From Mesocentrotus franciscanus (Eukaryota; Echinodermata; Echinoidea; Camarodonta; Strongylocentrotidae), in NCBI GenBank assembly GCA_037976565.1, contig CP137680.1, positions 19,122,675 to 19,186,674 of the forward strand: a stretch of 64,000 bases of DNA, written 5' to 3'. Position 1 is the stretch's first letter. Each line of letters begins with the position of its first letter. A program made the translations under genes and the position numbers. The notes under the pieces are model-generated. The model saw nothing but the letters and a program-made list of their open reading frames with translations. It had not been told where the DNA came from and made no database searches. Shown one piece after another: positions 21,191 to 33,560 of this stretch.

Positions 21191-22090
21191 ATCCATACCG
21201 AGAGAAAGGAAAACTAGACATGGAAATCGTCAAGGAGACGAATTAGGTGATCTGCCGATTTGATCGAGACATAGCACATGTAGAAACTCAATGGGAGATT
21301 TGGTCTTTAAAAAAAATTCCACCCTCCACTCATATAACACGCCTATGTACAAGCTGATGCATTGGCTTCAAGATCCTTCAACTTAGCTATGAAATTATTC
21401 ACCGCGCTTGTAATCATTTTTTCAAATTTTACAGATACCTCTTTGAAGAAGTTATCTAATTAGGTAGGCCTGCATGGTGAGGGGTTATCGACGACATTGG
21501 TCTGGTCCGACCCAGCTGCGGTATTCCTGGAGAGCTCCACGTCTTCATTGTTGGTAGTAGCCGGCACAATGGGTTCACACTCCTGTAGCATGGACATTGT
21601 CGTGTTAACCGGGCTCAATGAATTTGAATTTGGCGGGCTTCCCTGCCGCGAGTTTTGCGGGCTCTTATTAGTATGTAGCAGTAAGTGGCACCGTGGTGGG
21701 TTTGGGTTTCGCGCTTGTAGAGTGTCTCCGAGCCCTCAAGTTCATTTATGTTGGATCACCTTCGGGTCCAGACATTGATGTGTAGAATTTCTGAATGTTG
21801 AATATCTAGATGGTAAAGTCAGAATTCCAGTTGCATATTTCCAAATTCCTAAATTTTAAAGAAAATGTCGTGGCATTTCGAGACGAGCAAAAAAAATGTT
21901 ACCCAAAGAGCGCCATCTATCTTGTTGGCTCCTCCCCCTCCCTGTTTCGGTAGTGATTATGAAATAAAATACTGAGTGCTCCGTGCAGCGAATGTGGACG
22001 CAACCCTGATAATATAATAAGTGATGCTTATTTTCCCGCCAATATACGCGATCATCATCTTGCAGTTCACCTACTGTGCTCCGTACGTAT
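21191..22090. other. Upstream region of channel exon 1
   Basis: No gene was recognised. An open frame at 21497-21778 has no known motif. Confidence 0.4.
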
Positions 22091-22094
22091 CATC

Positions 22095-22134
22095 TATAAA
22101 TCACATACATTCCACACAGTTCGTTCGGTCAGTT
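22095..22134 (+). promoter_or_regulatory. Putative core promoter of channel copy B
   Basis: TATAAATC lies at 22095-22102 and an initiator-like GGTCAGTTTT starts at 22127, 30-36 bp downstream. The ATG follows at 22163 with A at -3 (CAAAAATGA). Spacing fits a TATA-Inr promoter with a very short 5' leader. No transcript data support it. Confidence 0.45.
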
Positions 22135-22162
22135 TTGGAAAGTATCGACGGTATAAACAAAA

Positions 22163-22464
22163 ATGAATCAATTACACCGGAGTAACAAGGTGGAGTCCAT
22201 ATCTGGAAAAGTGACTTGTGGAAACCATGTCCAACCCCTTGTCTACACGGACATTGACGTCCGCAGTGTCGATGATGAGGAGGAGGGGGAGGAGGACGTG
22301 CAGGTACCCGAGAAGAAAGATTCGGGAGATGATTCGGATACGTTGTCGACGATAGATGAGGGCTCTCGGGAGGACTCTAAGCTCTTGTTTAATGACTTCC
22401 TTGGAATCACAACTTTACATGGGATCAAATATGTCTACAATAAGAAATACAGCGTTATCCGCAG
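22163..22464 (+). CDS. Copy B exon 1: N-terminal cytoplasmic domain with HG motif
   Basis: The exon has 100 codons plus 2 nt; donor CGCAG|GTTAGT. An acidic stretch (DDEEEGEEDVQVPEKKDSGD) is followed by FNDFLGITTLHGIKYV, where the His-Gly pair is the conserved DEG/ENaC gating motif, then YSVIRR before TM1. The final AG plus the first A of the exon at 34259 makes Arg, giving the usual RR-TM1 junction. The start has a good context and no earlier in-frame ATG close by. Confidence 0.8.
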
Positions 22465-22621
22465 GTTAGTTCAAAATCGATGTGATTTTGATCTTCACAA
22501 GTGAGTTTGATTAGTATTGGTTAGTATTCAGCGATTATCGTTAGAAACGACGCTCTATAAATCCGACTGTCACCATTATCATTTCCAAGAATACTGCTAC
22601 TAACTACTACTATTACTAACT

Positions 22622-22812
22622 CAGTGGCGGATCCAGGGGAGCCGGGGGGCCCGGGCCCCCTCCCCTAGCAAAAAAACAGGTAAAAACACCCTTTTTGAAG
22701 AAAAAAAAGAAGTTGGACCCCCTCCCCTGGCGCCCAAGGGGGTGGCGGTGGAAAAAAAAATAACCCTTCCCGGAGGAAAATTTTTTTTCGGGTGCCAAAA
22801 TTTTCTTTTTGT
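22622..22812 (+). repeat. hAT-like short element, left end
   Basis: It starts CAGTGGCGGATCCAGGGG and continues with CAGGTAAAAACACCC, GGCGCCCAAGGGGGTGG and TACCCTTCCCGGAGGAAAA-like sequence shared with 27242-27921. It stops at the triplet microsatellite. Confidence 0.6.
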
Positions 22813-22814
22813 AC

Positions 22815-22828
22815 TAACTACTACTACA

Positions 22829-22868
<40 letters not shown>

Positions 22869-23035
22869 TTATTACTACTACTACTACTACTACTTCTACT
22901 ACTACTACTACTACTAATACTACTACTACTTCTACTACTACTACTACTACTACTACTATACTACTGTTGTTGATGTTAGTAGGAGTAGCAGTATTAGAAG
23001 TAGAAGTAGTAGTAGTAGTAGTAGTAGTAATATTA
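22815..23035. repeat. (CTA)n then (TAG)n triplet microsatellite
   Basis: About 150 bp of CTA/TAC repeats are followed by TAG/AGT repeats, so the two halves can pair. Long Thr/Val-rich open frames over it are artefacts. Confidence 0.85.
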
Positions 23036-23289
23036 TTTTTATCATTATTTCTATAATTGCTATTATTATCATCATTAATATTATTATTATAGTCACACTT
23101 TGTCCACAACCAAAATGTTCCGTTCGTAGATAAAACAAGAACCGGATCAAGGGTCATCTATTTTTGTATTGTATCACACAAGTTCTCTTCTTAACATTGT
23201 ATAAGCATCACCACTGGCGTACTGATGGGGCTTGGGGCAGTGCCCCCAATAACATTCAAACGTGGTTTATTTCTAATTCGATACCAGTG

Positions 23290-23553
23290 ATTTACAAATG
23301 TTGCTGAGCATCACCATCACCATCGTCGTTGCTTCGTCACCATCGTCATCACTATCATCAACATCATCATCATCATAATTGTCGTCGTCACCAAAGTCAT
23401 CATCCTCATCATCATCTCCATTATCATCATCCCCATCTCCATCACCATCATCATCATGCACTATCACCTCCATAATTATTATCACCATCACCATCTTTAT
23501 CATCACCACCCCCATCATCACTATATCACCATCATCATCATCATCATCAGAGC
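23290..23553. repeat. (TCA)n-rich microsatellite, left part
   Basis: This is a degenerate CAT/CAC/TCA array. The same kind of repeat resumes at 26394-26460 after the LINE, so the LINE split one array. Confidence 0.85.
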
Positions 23554-23565
23554 AATCATGCTGAT

Positions 23566-26393
23566 TTTCTGGACACTTTGAATAAGTTATTACACTATCA
23601 CTCCGTTCAAAACAAAAAGTGTATCATTATGGGAGATTTCAACTATGATCTTTTAACGAGTGATGCTAATATTCCTGCACATGATTTTTTTTTGGAGACA
23701 TTCTCTCTGCCTCTTTCTTGCCACTTATTGACAACTTTTTCAAATGTATGATCTGAATTTAAAGCTGGCATAGTCCTGTCATATATTTGTGATCAATTCC
23801 CGATTTTCATGTATTATTCCGAACGATTTCAGGCCAATAACTCTCGTAGTGATGCACCTAAAAGTCGTGTATATAGTGATGAAAACCTGTGTAGATTGAA
23901 AATAAGTCTAGAAGAAGAATCTTGGGATGCCGTGTTTAATACAGAAGATGTTAATCAGTCATATGAAGTTTTTATTTTTTTTTTGTCTTATGTAAATTGA
24001 AATATTCCTTTTTCTAAACCCAAGTCTAAAAATTATAAGAAGTCACCCAGACTACCTTGGATGACGAATTCGATTCTACGTTCAATAAATCGAAAAAATA
24101 AATTATACTATAAATATATATCTAAACTAACTGATCAAACACGGATCCAGTATACTAATTATAAGAATATACTTACAGGGGTGATACGTACTGCTAAAAA
24201 ACCGTGTTGTGTTATTGTGATCAATTCAATCGTCGCAAAAATGATCTTAAAAGAACATGGAAGATCATAAATTCTACCATCAATAATGGACCAAAGCATT
24301 CTAAGATTACTAAGCTTGGACATAAAGATTCAATAGTTGAGGATGAAGTTCAGATGGCAGATATTTTCAACAATTATTTTTCCCAAGTTGGTGTTAACCA
24401 ATATCATCCACATATCGTTCATTTCACCACTATTTGGGGGACAGAAATAAAATTCTATATTTTTCTCTCCTACGTACCCACAAGAGGTAACTAAGATTAT
24501 ATCTGGCCTAATAATAAATAAGAGTGCAGGATTTGATGAAATTGATAACAACCTTTTACAGAAAACTATGAATTATATAGTTGATCCTCTCGTTAATATA
24601 TTCAATTTGTCATTATTATCTGGACATATTCCAGAATTAATGAAAATTTCGAAGATAATCCCAATTTTCAAAAAGGGTGACAGTACATTAACAAGTAATT
24701 ATAGACCCATCTCATTGCTTACAACCTTGTCTAAAATCCTTGAAATGTTGGTCCACATACGGACCATGAGTTTCAGTCTTTAAAAATCACAACATCTTCT
24801 CTGATACCAATAATTTGGCTTCCGAGAAAAGAGTAGCACTACCCATGCAATACTTTCTTTAGTTCAAACAGTTGCCAAAGCTATTGATCAGTCTTCTAAT
24901 ACGGTTGATTTGTTCATAGATTTTTCTAAAGCATTTGATACTGTTGATCATGATATCCTTCTTTACAAACTTTCTCACTATGGAATTCGGGGAAAACCGT
25001 TGACGTGGTTCAAGAATTTTCTTAAAGGGCGCTCCCAGTTTGTTTCACTGAATGGTCATTATTTTCTCTGAAAGTAAACCTGCCCTTTGCGGAGTTCCGC
25101 AGGGCAGTATGCTTGGCCCACTTTTGTTCATTATTTATATAAACGACATTGAGAAGTCATCTTGTCTGCTTTAATTTATACTGTTTGCTGACGACTCGAA
25201 TATTTTTTGTCACATCGCGATCCAGAGCAATTGACGCAAATAATAAATAACGAACTTAAAAGTGTTACAAATTGGATAAAAGCAAACAAACTATCACTTA
25301 ACTTAGACAAAAATACTTACATGCTATTTTGTAACAAGGTTACGACTGTGCCAAATTATATAAGTTTTTATGGTACTGTCATTCAAAGGGTCCGATCAAC
25401 TAAATTTTTGGGGCTAGTCATTGATGAAAAACTATCTTGGAAAGCGCACATTGACAATATCTGCAAAATCATTGCTCGCAACACCGGTATCCTTAGCAAA
25501 TTAAGACACTTCCTACCCCTTTATATTATCTTTGTTATCTTTGTATTCCACGTTTATTCTTCCTTACTTGAATAACGGACTTTTAATATATCACGTGGGG
25601 CAGTGCAGCAACTTCCCAAATTAATATACTCTTTATATTACAAAAAAAGCAATTATTATTATTAATAATGCAGATTTCCGGGCACACGAATAATCTTTCT
25701 CTGAATAATAACATTTTGGAAATTAAAGACTTGTATATTTTCAGTTTGGACAGTTAATGTACAATCTCAACAATTACCTTTGTCTTTTAATGATATGTTC
25801 GTAAAAATTATTCGATTCATAGTTACTTCACTCGCCAGGCGAGCTCTTTTCATCTACCATTGATTAGAACATCGTTTGCACAAAAGACATTTGTTTTTAC
25901 AGGTCCAAAACTGTGGAATCCTCTTTCAAATAATACCATACAGTGTAATTCGATACAAATTTTTAAAAGGAGACTTAAAAGCTTTCTTCTGAATAGTGAC
26001 TAGGCTATTGCATTCCCCAATCAAATATAATTTGTAGTGTGACTTTATGCAACTTTGATGTTTGTGTAACTTTGATTGTTTCTTTTTATGTATATATTTT
26101 TTCATTGTTTTGCGTTTAAAATGATTTTTGTATTAACTACTGAATCAGTTGTTATTTTTGTTGTTTTTTCTCATAAAATAATAATTCATAATAATTAATT
26201 CTACAGGGGGGCCTACACCCGACAAGCTTTGCTTTTTAGTCGGTCCTCCTTTCCTTTCAATTTCATGTTTTTTTTGTTAATGTATTGTATTGTGCAAATT
26301 GTACATGTGAATATGTAAAAATGTACCATCATTGTAAATATGAAAAATTGAAAGAGGAAAAATAAATAAATTGAAATGAATTGAATTGAATCG
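23566..26393 (+). mobile_element. 5'-truncated CR1-like LINE
   Basis: It begins inside the endonuclease (IIMGDFNYDLL at about 23628) and continues with SPRLPWMTNSILRSINRKNK. The RT has [64 protein letters not shown] and LFADDSNIF (about 25180-25206), then KFLGLVIDEKLSWKAHI. The 3' UTR hairpin CCCGAC...GTCGG (26218-26243) loops AAGCTTTGCTTTTT. The tail is AATTGAAATGAATTGAATTG. There are many frameshifts. Confidence 0.8.
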
Positions 26394-27241
26394 TCGTCAT
26401 CATGCAGCATCCACATCTACATCATCATCATCACCATGATCACCATCATGATCACCAACATTGATCATTATTTAGGCCCGATGATGATTCAACACCCGTG
26501 TTATTGGGTGATGTCAATCATGTCATAAGGTTTAATTGTCTCGCCGTTTGCTAGACAGAATAAACCTGTGGGGCCACTTACAGAGACGACGGGGAGGTAA
26601 ACATTCATTTAGGCCTTAGTGGATGCAGTTGGTGTATATGGACGAACATAGGAGGCCGCACAACCAATCCGTGACTAATTACCTTTAGTGCCCCATCTTT
26701 TATTTGTTTTTAATCCACTCCTGTCGGCCTATTTGGAAACCAAACCTGACCCTTTTTTCTCCATCTCATCTCCGCCCTCCGATATATAGGGTGCCGCTCA
26801 GCACAAGAACGAGCACATTATCATGATTATATTTTTGCTAACCGTTTTACATAATTTACACGGGATATAAACAAAAAGGTTTATATTAACAATATCTTAA
26901 GCAACAAGCAGTTTGTTAACACTAAATAGAAGATGTGTTTGGAGATAAATACATCATAAGCATATCACGCTCCGGCCTGCTCCATTGAGGAACACGCAGC
27001 ACGTTTTATCTCAATGTGAATAACAATTAAAATAAATCTGAGATGTCTTCGCCTACTATGAAATAATGTACAACTGTGATGTCCTTGTCATGCCTGAAAC
27101 TGCCAAATGCATCCCCATTTACTCATTTAAGAGTGAGGTAAATCCTAGAAATGAAACAAATCTGATACGCATGGGCTTGATTGCTCATAATTGCTCTAAT
27201 GGTTCTGTGTTGACATAATCAACCTGATCCATGACTCAGTG
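26394..27241. other. End of TCA repeat and unassigned intron DNA
   Basis: TCA-type repeats run to about 26460. I see nothing else recognisable. Confidence 0.5.
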
Positions 27242-27921
27242 CAGTGGCGGATCCAGGGGCCCAGGGGCCCGGGCCCTCCCTAGAAAAAAACAGGTAAAAA
27301 CATCCTTTTGGAAAAAAAAGAAGTTGGCCCCTCCTGGCGCCCAAGGGGTGGTGGAAAAAAATTACCCTTCCCGGAGGAGAAAAAAATTTTCGGGTGCCCA
27401 AAAAAAAAAATTGTGCTCACCACCTCTGGCATCCAAGGGGTGGTGGCGGTGGAAAAAATTACCCTTCCCGGAGGAAAAAAATTTCGGGTGCCAATTTTTT
27501 TTTTTTGCTCACTACCCCTCCCTAGAAAAAAACAGGTAAAAACATCCTTTTGGAAAAAAAAGAGTTGGGCCCCTCCTGGCGCCCAAGGGGGGTGGTGGAA
27601 AAATTACCCTTCCCGGAGGAGAAAAGATTTTCGGGTGCCCAAAAAAAATTGTGCTCACCACCTCTGGCGCCCAAGGGGTAGTGAGCAAAAAAAAAAAATT
27701 GGCACCCGAAAATTTTTCCTCCGGGAAGGGTAATTTTTCCACCGCCACCCCTTGGGCGCCAGAGGTGGTGAGCACAATTTTTTTTTTTGGGCACCCGAAA
27801 AAATTTTTCTCCTCCGGGAAGGGTAATTTTTTTCCACCACCACCCCTTGGGCGCCAGGGGAGGGGGCCCAACTTCTTTTTTTTTCCCAAAAAAGGATGTT
27901 TTTACCTGTTTTTTTTCGAGA
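27242..27921. repeat. hAT-like element with direct and inverted internal units
   Basis: It starts CAGTGGCGGATCCAGGGG. A unit of roughly 90 bp (GGCGCCCAAGGGGTGGTGG ... TTACCCTTCCCGGAGGA ... TTTTCGGGTGCC ... TTGTGCTCACCACCTC) occurs about three times direct up to 27670, then about twice inverted to 27860. The outer CAGGTAAAAACATCC also returns inverted at the right. The right terminal CCTGGATCCGCCACTG is missing. The long K/F/P-rich open frames here are not genes. Confidence 0.65.
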
Positions 27922-28357
27922 ACTTGTGTACATCCCCCCACAGCCCGTAAAAAGTGCGACAATGTTCCCTGCATTAAACAGGCGAACAGAGTTTACCTTC
28001 TCATTTGGAACTGTGAGTACAGGATGTACGTATAACACCCCACTGCATACAAAGAAGGCAAACAGTTCCACTGCATAAAACAGGCGAACATATGCCTACT
28101 TTACAGGCGGTTACATGTTATAAATAAACGACAGGACGGAATGCCTGTTATCATCGGGGTCCCAACCGGAAACCAATAAAATAAATAAATGAGCTCTGCA
28201 AGATACAATGGCCAACTAAAATAATCCAATTCATATTCTCAAAAACACAACCTTCCCATGAGGTATTTTGGAGCAGTGTGTAATACACATAATAACCTTT
28301 ATATGTATATATTAACATATATACGCCTACACATATATATATGCGAAATATATATGC

Positions 28358-28760
28358 TAAATAAACTTGAAAATTCAGTTTCTTACAACAGCTTAACATG
28401 CAGGTATATTTCCATATATATATATATATGCAAACATTCTACTTGCACTAGAATCCCTAAGTATTCGTATATATTGTTTTAACGTGCATTACGTATTCAA
28501 TTAAAAACATTTATAAATTTCAATTCTCTGAATAAACTTGAAAATTAAATTTCATTTGCATCTGCAAACCATGTACTTGCACTAGAGTGCATAGATATTC
28601 GTATATATTAATTTTACGTACATTCTGTATTCAATTCAAGACTTTTATAAATATCAATTCTGTAAATAAACTTGAAAATTAAATTTCTTATAACCACTTG
28701 ACATGCAGGTATCTTCACATCTGCAAACATTTTACTTGCACTAAAGTGCCAATCTAACTA
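28358..28760. repeat. Degenerate tandem repeat, about three units
   Basis: AATAAACTTGAAAATT recurs at about 28360, 28532 and 28664, and CAAACATT-type followed by TACTTGCACTA recurs at three positions. Units are 130-170 bp and AT-rich. Confidence 0.55.
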
Positions 28761-29037
28761 ATATATATTGATTCTCATATAATCATTATAGGCTACCATT
28801 AGCTTCTTTGTACTTCTCTTTTTATACCTCCAAAATATGCAGTATATAACCATGTACGTTAAGCGCGAAATACCTATTTGATTTTACGAGCTCCACCCCA
28901 CGCAAACGGGGGTTCTCGAGCCTGTGAGTGAAGCTCTGCGACAGGTTCGTTTCAGCCAAGCCTAATATTACGCACAATACTCCTATACGCTTTTGCAAAT
29001 AATCACATGCTGCATATAAACAATTTACTAACCTGTT

Positions 29038-29783
29038 ATGCACGATATGTACAACAGTATTGTTTTACCACATATCAACTACTGTAATGTTATATGGGGT
29101 AATACTTACAAGACTAATTTATATAAAATTCATATTCTTCAAAAACGTGCTGTTCGTATTATTACCAATTCTAACTATATGACTTCAAGTGTTCCCTTGT
29201 TTTATGATCTGAAATGTTTGCCGGTCTTTGATCCCATAAAATTAAACAATTTAGTATTCATGTTCAATTTTCATAAACAAGAGCTCTCATCAATATTTAA
29301 TAACATGTTTAAAACAAATTCTTTTTTTTCATTCTTATGAAACCAGAAATAAATCGAACTATCATTATCCTTTTGTACGCACTTCGTTGACCCAACATGC
29401 TTTAAGATTCCGGGGTACACATAATTGGAATTCCTTACCTTACAATGTAAAAAAACAGGTCAACTCTAACAAAATTCAAATATTCATGTAAACAGTTATT
29501 TTTCAAACGCATGATGTGCGCTGAGTAGATTTATCTGTACAATGTTCTGCCTGTGGTGTGTGTTGGTGTGTCCGTGTGCTTGTGAATGAATGAGGTTGGG
29601 TGTATGTTTGTTCCGATTAGTTTTACAATATTTTATTACAATTTGCTTGTTTGTTTATTTTTGTACAGGGCCCCATTCTCACAAGCTTTGCTTATCTTGG
29701 GGTCCTTCCGATTTTGCTGTTCATTTTTAATGTATTGTTTAATTTGAATTTTAATGGAAAATAAATGAATTGAATTGAATGTA
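29038..29783 (+). mobile_element. LINE 3' end (RT C-terminus, hairpin, GAATT tail)
   Basis: The frame 29038-29340 encodes YNSIVLPHINYCNVIWGN, LQKRAVRIITNSNY and PVFDPIKLNN. A shifted frame continues with ETRNKSNYHYP and FRGTHNWNSLPYNVK. This is the thumb/C-terminal region of CR1-like RTs. The 3' UTR hairpin GGGCCCC...GGGGTCC (29668-29705) loops CACAAGCTTTGCTTA. It ends AAATGAATTGAATTGAAT. Confidence 0.75.
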
Positions 29784-30010
29784 AGTCCCCAAGATAACCA
29801 CTATTTGTACAATTAAAATTTCTACATAAAAATGCATCATAATCGAAACAAGTCACCGCAAAGCATAGCATCCCCTCGCAGGGTACACATGGCCTATATA
29901 CGTCAGAACCAGTTACATCCATCAGACTATACTTTTATATTACCAGGGAAGGAAGTTAACCACATTCTCACATATATAATTAGTTTTTTTTGTGTGTGTG
30001 TGTGTGTGCA
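29784..30010. other. Spacer with (GT)n run
   Basis: A short TGTG run occurs at 29989-30008. No gene was seen. Confidence 0.5.
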
Positions 30011-30745
30011 TATTTAATGAGTTATGACCTGTCACATTTACCTACATACTCGGAAATCGAACTTAGGCTGTATTTTGAAACCATGTACCTTCATATTAAA
30101 TTTCGTTAAAATTCATCAAACATTTAAAGTTATCGAATGGAAACCAGATACGCATATTCAATGAGCTATGACCTTTGACCTACATACTCCAAAATCGAAC
30201 TTAGGCTGTGTTTTAATACCATGTACCTTCATATCAACCTTCGTTAAAATCCATCAAACATTACTAAAATTATCGATCGGAAACCAAATTGGCATATTTA
30301 ATGCTCGAGCTATGACCTATGACCTACATACTCGAAATTGAACGTAGGCTGTATTTTAATTGCTACCATGTACCTTTACATCAAATTTCATTAAAATCCG
30401 TCAAACATTACTAAAGTTATCAAATGGAAACCAGATTCACATATTTAATGAGCTATGACCTTTGACCTACATACACGGACATTGAACTTGGGCTGTGTTT
30501 TGATACCATGTACCTTCATATCAAATTATATTAAAATCCGTCAAACATTACTAAAATTATCGATCGGAAACCAGATGTGTATTTCTTCGCATATTTAATG
30601 AGATATGACCTTTGACCTACCTACTCCGAAATCCAACTTAGCTTGTATTGTGATACCATGTACCTTCATATCAAACTTCATTAAAATCCGTCAAACGTTA
30701 CTGAAATTATCGATCGGAAACCAAATTTGTTACGAACGGACGCAC
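30010..30745. repeat. Tandem array, unit about 144 bp, five copies
   Basis: GAGCTATGACCTTTGACCTA-type starts fall at 30021, 30165, 30309, 30452 and 30602. Each unit also holds ACTTAGGCTGT, ACCATGTACCTTCATAT and GGAAACCA. The array ends with GGACGCACGGAAGGAAGGAC and CCTCCGACGTCGTCGGCGAG, a small palindrome. Confidence 0.8.
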
Positions 30746-30784
30746 GGAAGGAAGGACGGACAGCAGCGTTATTATATCCCTCCG

Positions 30785-31440
30785 ACGTCGTCGGCGAGGG
30801 GATAATTAACTTGACTTAACAAAAACTCAGTCTGACTGTGATATTCACCTTTCAGACTACCATCAATCTTTGCCCAATCCAACTTTCCTTTTCTTACCTT
30901 ATTCGCCCTGTCCTTATGACCCTGCAGGTGTCCTAAATCCCTTTTTTTAATTATTTTTAAATCAATTGGAATATTACCTAATGTATTAAACTTATATTTT
31001 ATCTGAATATCCTCAATAAAAGCATGAGCATTTGCTGTACTAATGCAATGATCCAACCAAAACGTAATATGCCAAAATTCGCTTGCATACGTATATTATC
31101 GGCAAATAAACTTCCAGACTTGACAAAATGTCATTGTCGCCACGAAAGGCCTTCAAAAGATTTTCCGAAAAGTTATAACTGATCAGAAATGTCAGCTTTC
31201 CAATCGCCAACTACATGTATAAAAACAATAATGGTATCCAACTCATCAGCAGCTGAAGCAATATCCTATCCTCTGAAAAAATTGCTTTCATTATCGATAC
31301 TTTAAAGGGGGTGTAAATATTAATAATAACGAATTTCATATCATCAATTTTAAATTCGATTTCTACTGTCCAATCAACATTTAATCTAACTTCACTAATT
31401 AAGTGTTCATATTGTGCCATAATATATCAACCCCACCAGG
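30785..31440 (-). mobile_element. Retroelement endonuclease remnant
   Basis: Reading the minus strand from 31420: EIEFKIDDMKFVIINIYTPF, then in another frame VGDWKADISDQ and FGKSFEGLS, then LDHCISTANAHAF and IQIKYKFNTLG. Order and motifs fit an EEP-type LINE endonuclease (INVY, GDWNAD, LDHCIST). RT is absent. It is broken by several frameshifts. Confidence 0.6.
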
Positions 31441-33415
31441 TATATGAGCTTAACATATTAATCTCAACCCATCACCTAATTTGTTAATTTCATTTAACTA
31501 TATACCTTTTAGCGATTTAAGGCTTGAGCAAATAGGCCCATTAACAAAATTAATCGTGAACAAATATCTTTCATTTTAACAATAACATGAATAAATTTTA
31601 AAACCGAAAACAGTATTAAGTGACAGACGCCGTTATGAACACGGGCGAAACCAAGCTCGTGAAAACAGTCTACAAATAATTTAATAACAAATTAGAGTGA
31701 ACCACAACAAAGAACTGGAATGCAGTCTTTCCAACGTTCGTCGACTCGCGAATAAGGCTTTGAAGGAACAAGTCATTTCTTGCCAAAAATTGTATTCCAT
31801 CGGCATCACTAGGAAACAGCTCGTGTCGCTCGTGCGCGAAGCCCGAATGATCCAATGAACGACCCCCAATTCTGCGGCATATATTCCTGGCATGCTTGTT
31901 AAATACTAGCCGCGTTTCAGAATTATTTGGCTGTTCGTCATTGTCGAAACCTGTGTAAATCCTTCGTGGCAACACATTGGACCAAATGCTGCGGGAATCG
32001 GGGAGGAGCGCGAAGGCGGCTAACCAGTGTATCATATCAACCTACGACAGGAATAAAAAGAAAAACTTCCGGCAGCTTATTGTTCACCAACATTCGACTT
32101 GTGTCATATCTAGAACCCTTCCCACTTACTATTGTCCATAAGCGCCCGCTTATTCAAACTTATTCAAACACAATCGGCTGTAGAGATCTGGTAACTTTGT
32201 CTTAGATCCTTAAAGCTAACATTAAAATTAAAAATTCTTAAACCTTTAGGTCAATGAGGAACCCCTTTTTTTTTTTTTTTTTGACGCACTTCTTGGTCAT
32301 TTTGAAGCACGTTTTTTTTTTTTTTTTTTTGACGCACTTCTTGGTCATTTTGAAGCACTTTTTTATTTTTTATTTTTTTATTTTTTAAATAATATATATA
32401 GACTTTATATATATATATATATTTTAAATACAATACCATATCAAAGACACTGAAAACACGCGGGCCATGTATCTCAGATTTAACATTGTTAGGCGATCCC
32501 TTTATATTTAATAGCCGCTTTAATAGGGCTTAAGTCAAATCACTGCCATGCAATTTATTCGTTCAAAATTAAAATGACATCTAACATCGTTGATCTTCGT
32601 CCGCCTTATGAAACATGTACCAATTAATTCATACTGGTTATACGTACGTAAAGAAGTGAATATGGATAAACCATCGTCATACTTAACTTTCCTCTCGGAG
32701 GTACCTTTGTTGTAGATTCCGAGAATACGTCCCAGTATGAACAATCCGCTACGCCGTATACTCTGTAGAACCAAGTCCAATTAAAATTGAAACTTTTCCT
32801 CTGTTAAAATCCGATGTGAAATCCAAGTATAATAATTTTCCAGTACGAAGTTTCCTCAGGCTCAGTAAAGCCCAGCTAAATTAAATTAATTTGCCACCAA
32901 TTAATGTATACATCCATCCTCTACAAAATCTGCAAGTTGAATGAGAATTCTCACACCAACACCGTGGGAACCCAATACATCCCGGCTAATACCGTTCCAT
33001 ATATAGATTCGAAACATACCTCGCCCAAATTCCGTTTATAGCTACGCGCACAATCATGAAAGATACCGCGCGGCTAACACAAAGGGTGTCGGAATGTTAT
33101 TGTTTCTCGCAAGATGCCGCTAAATCTCATCACAAAAGAGGAGCCGCTAGCTCCTGACGCGTGCTGTCACTGATGAATGTAAACCATTTATATCGCCCTA
33201 CGTACGATAAAATTCCATAATGGCAATATCGGCGGAGATCTCAGCGGCACGCATTGGATTGAGGAGGGGGGAAGGAGGTGGCTCACTGGTAGATCCGGAA
33301 GACGAAAGAGCCGACCACTCCCTACAACTTTTGATTGGAAACTGGGACCCCCTATCCCAAAGCAATCTTAGAATTGGTAGCGCCCCGGGGAGGGGGAGGG
33401 GTTCGACCGGTCTAC
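31441..33415. other. Unassigned intron DNA of copy B
   Basis: A 121-codon minus frame (31670-32035) has ordinary composition but no motif I know. At 32262-32358 a poly-T plus GACGCACTTCTTGGTCATTT unit is tandemly duplicated. (AT)n lies at 32400-32420. Nothing else was recognised. Confidence 0.4.
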
Positions 33416-33416
33416 A

Positions 33417-33560
33417 TTCAATTCAATTTAATTCGAAATTTATTGATTAGAATCCAAACAAATAGGATCATTCTCAATTGAGTGTATGAGTAAGATGACA
33501 ATAACCAGGAATGACAAAAGTTAACGTACTACTGTATGTCTCTTCTGGAATATAATACAG
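33417..33560 (-). mobile_element. LINE 3'-tail fragment, minus
   Basis: On the minus strand the sequence ends AAATTGAATTGAATGTAG, the same GAATT-type tail as the LINEs ending at 15990, 26393 and 29783. Only 3' UTR-like sequence precedes it. Confidence 0.5.

Noticed and set aside
22621..23157. 178-codon minus-strand frame rich in Val, Thr and Ile
   Set aside because: It is the translation of the CTA/TAG triplet array and a hAT-like repeat.
27219..28071. Several overlapping open frames of 100-150 codons on both strands
   Set aside because: All lie over the inverted hAT-like repeat units and repeat the same K/F/P-rich peptides in all frames.
31670..32035. 121-codon minus frame with ordinary amino-acid composition
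   Set aside because: No domain, splice site pair or neighbour supports it. I could not recognise it, so it is only noted as an open frame.
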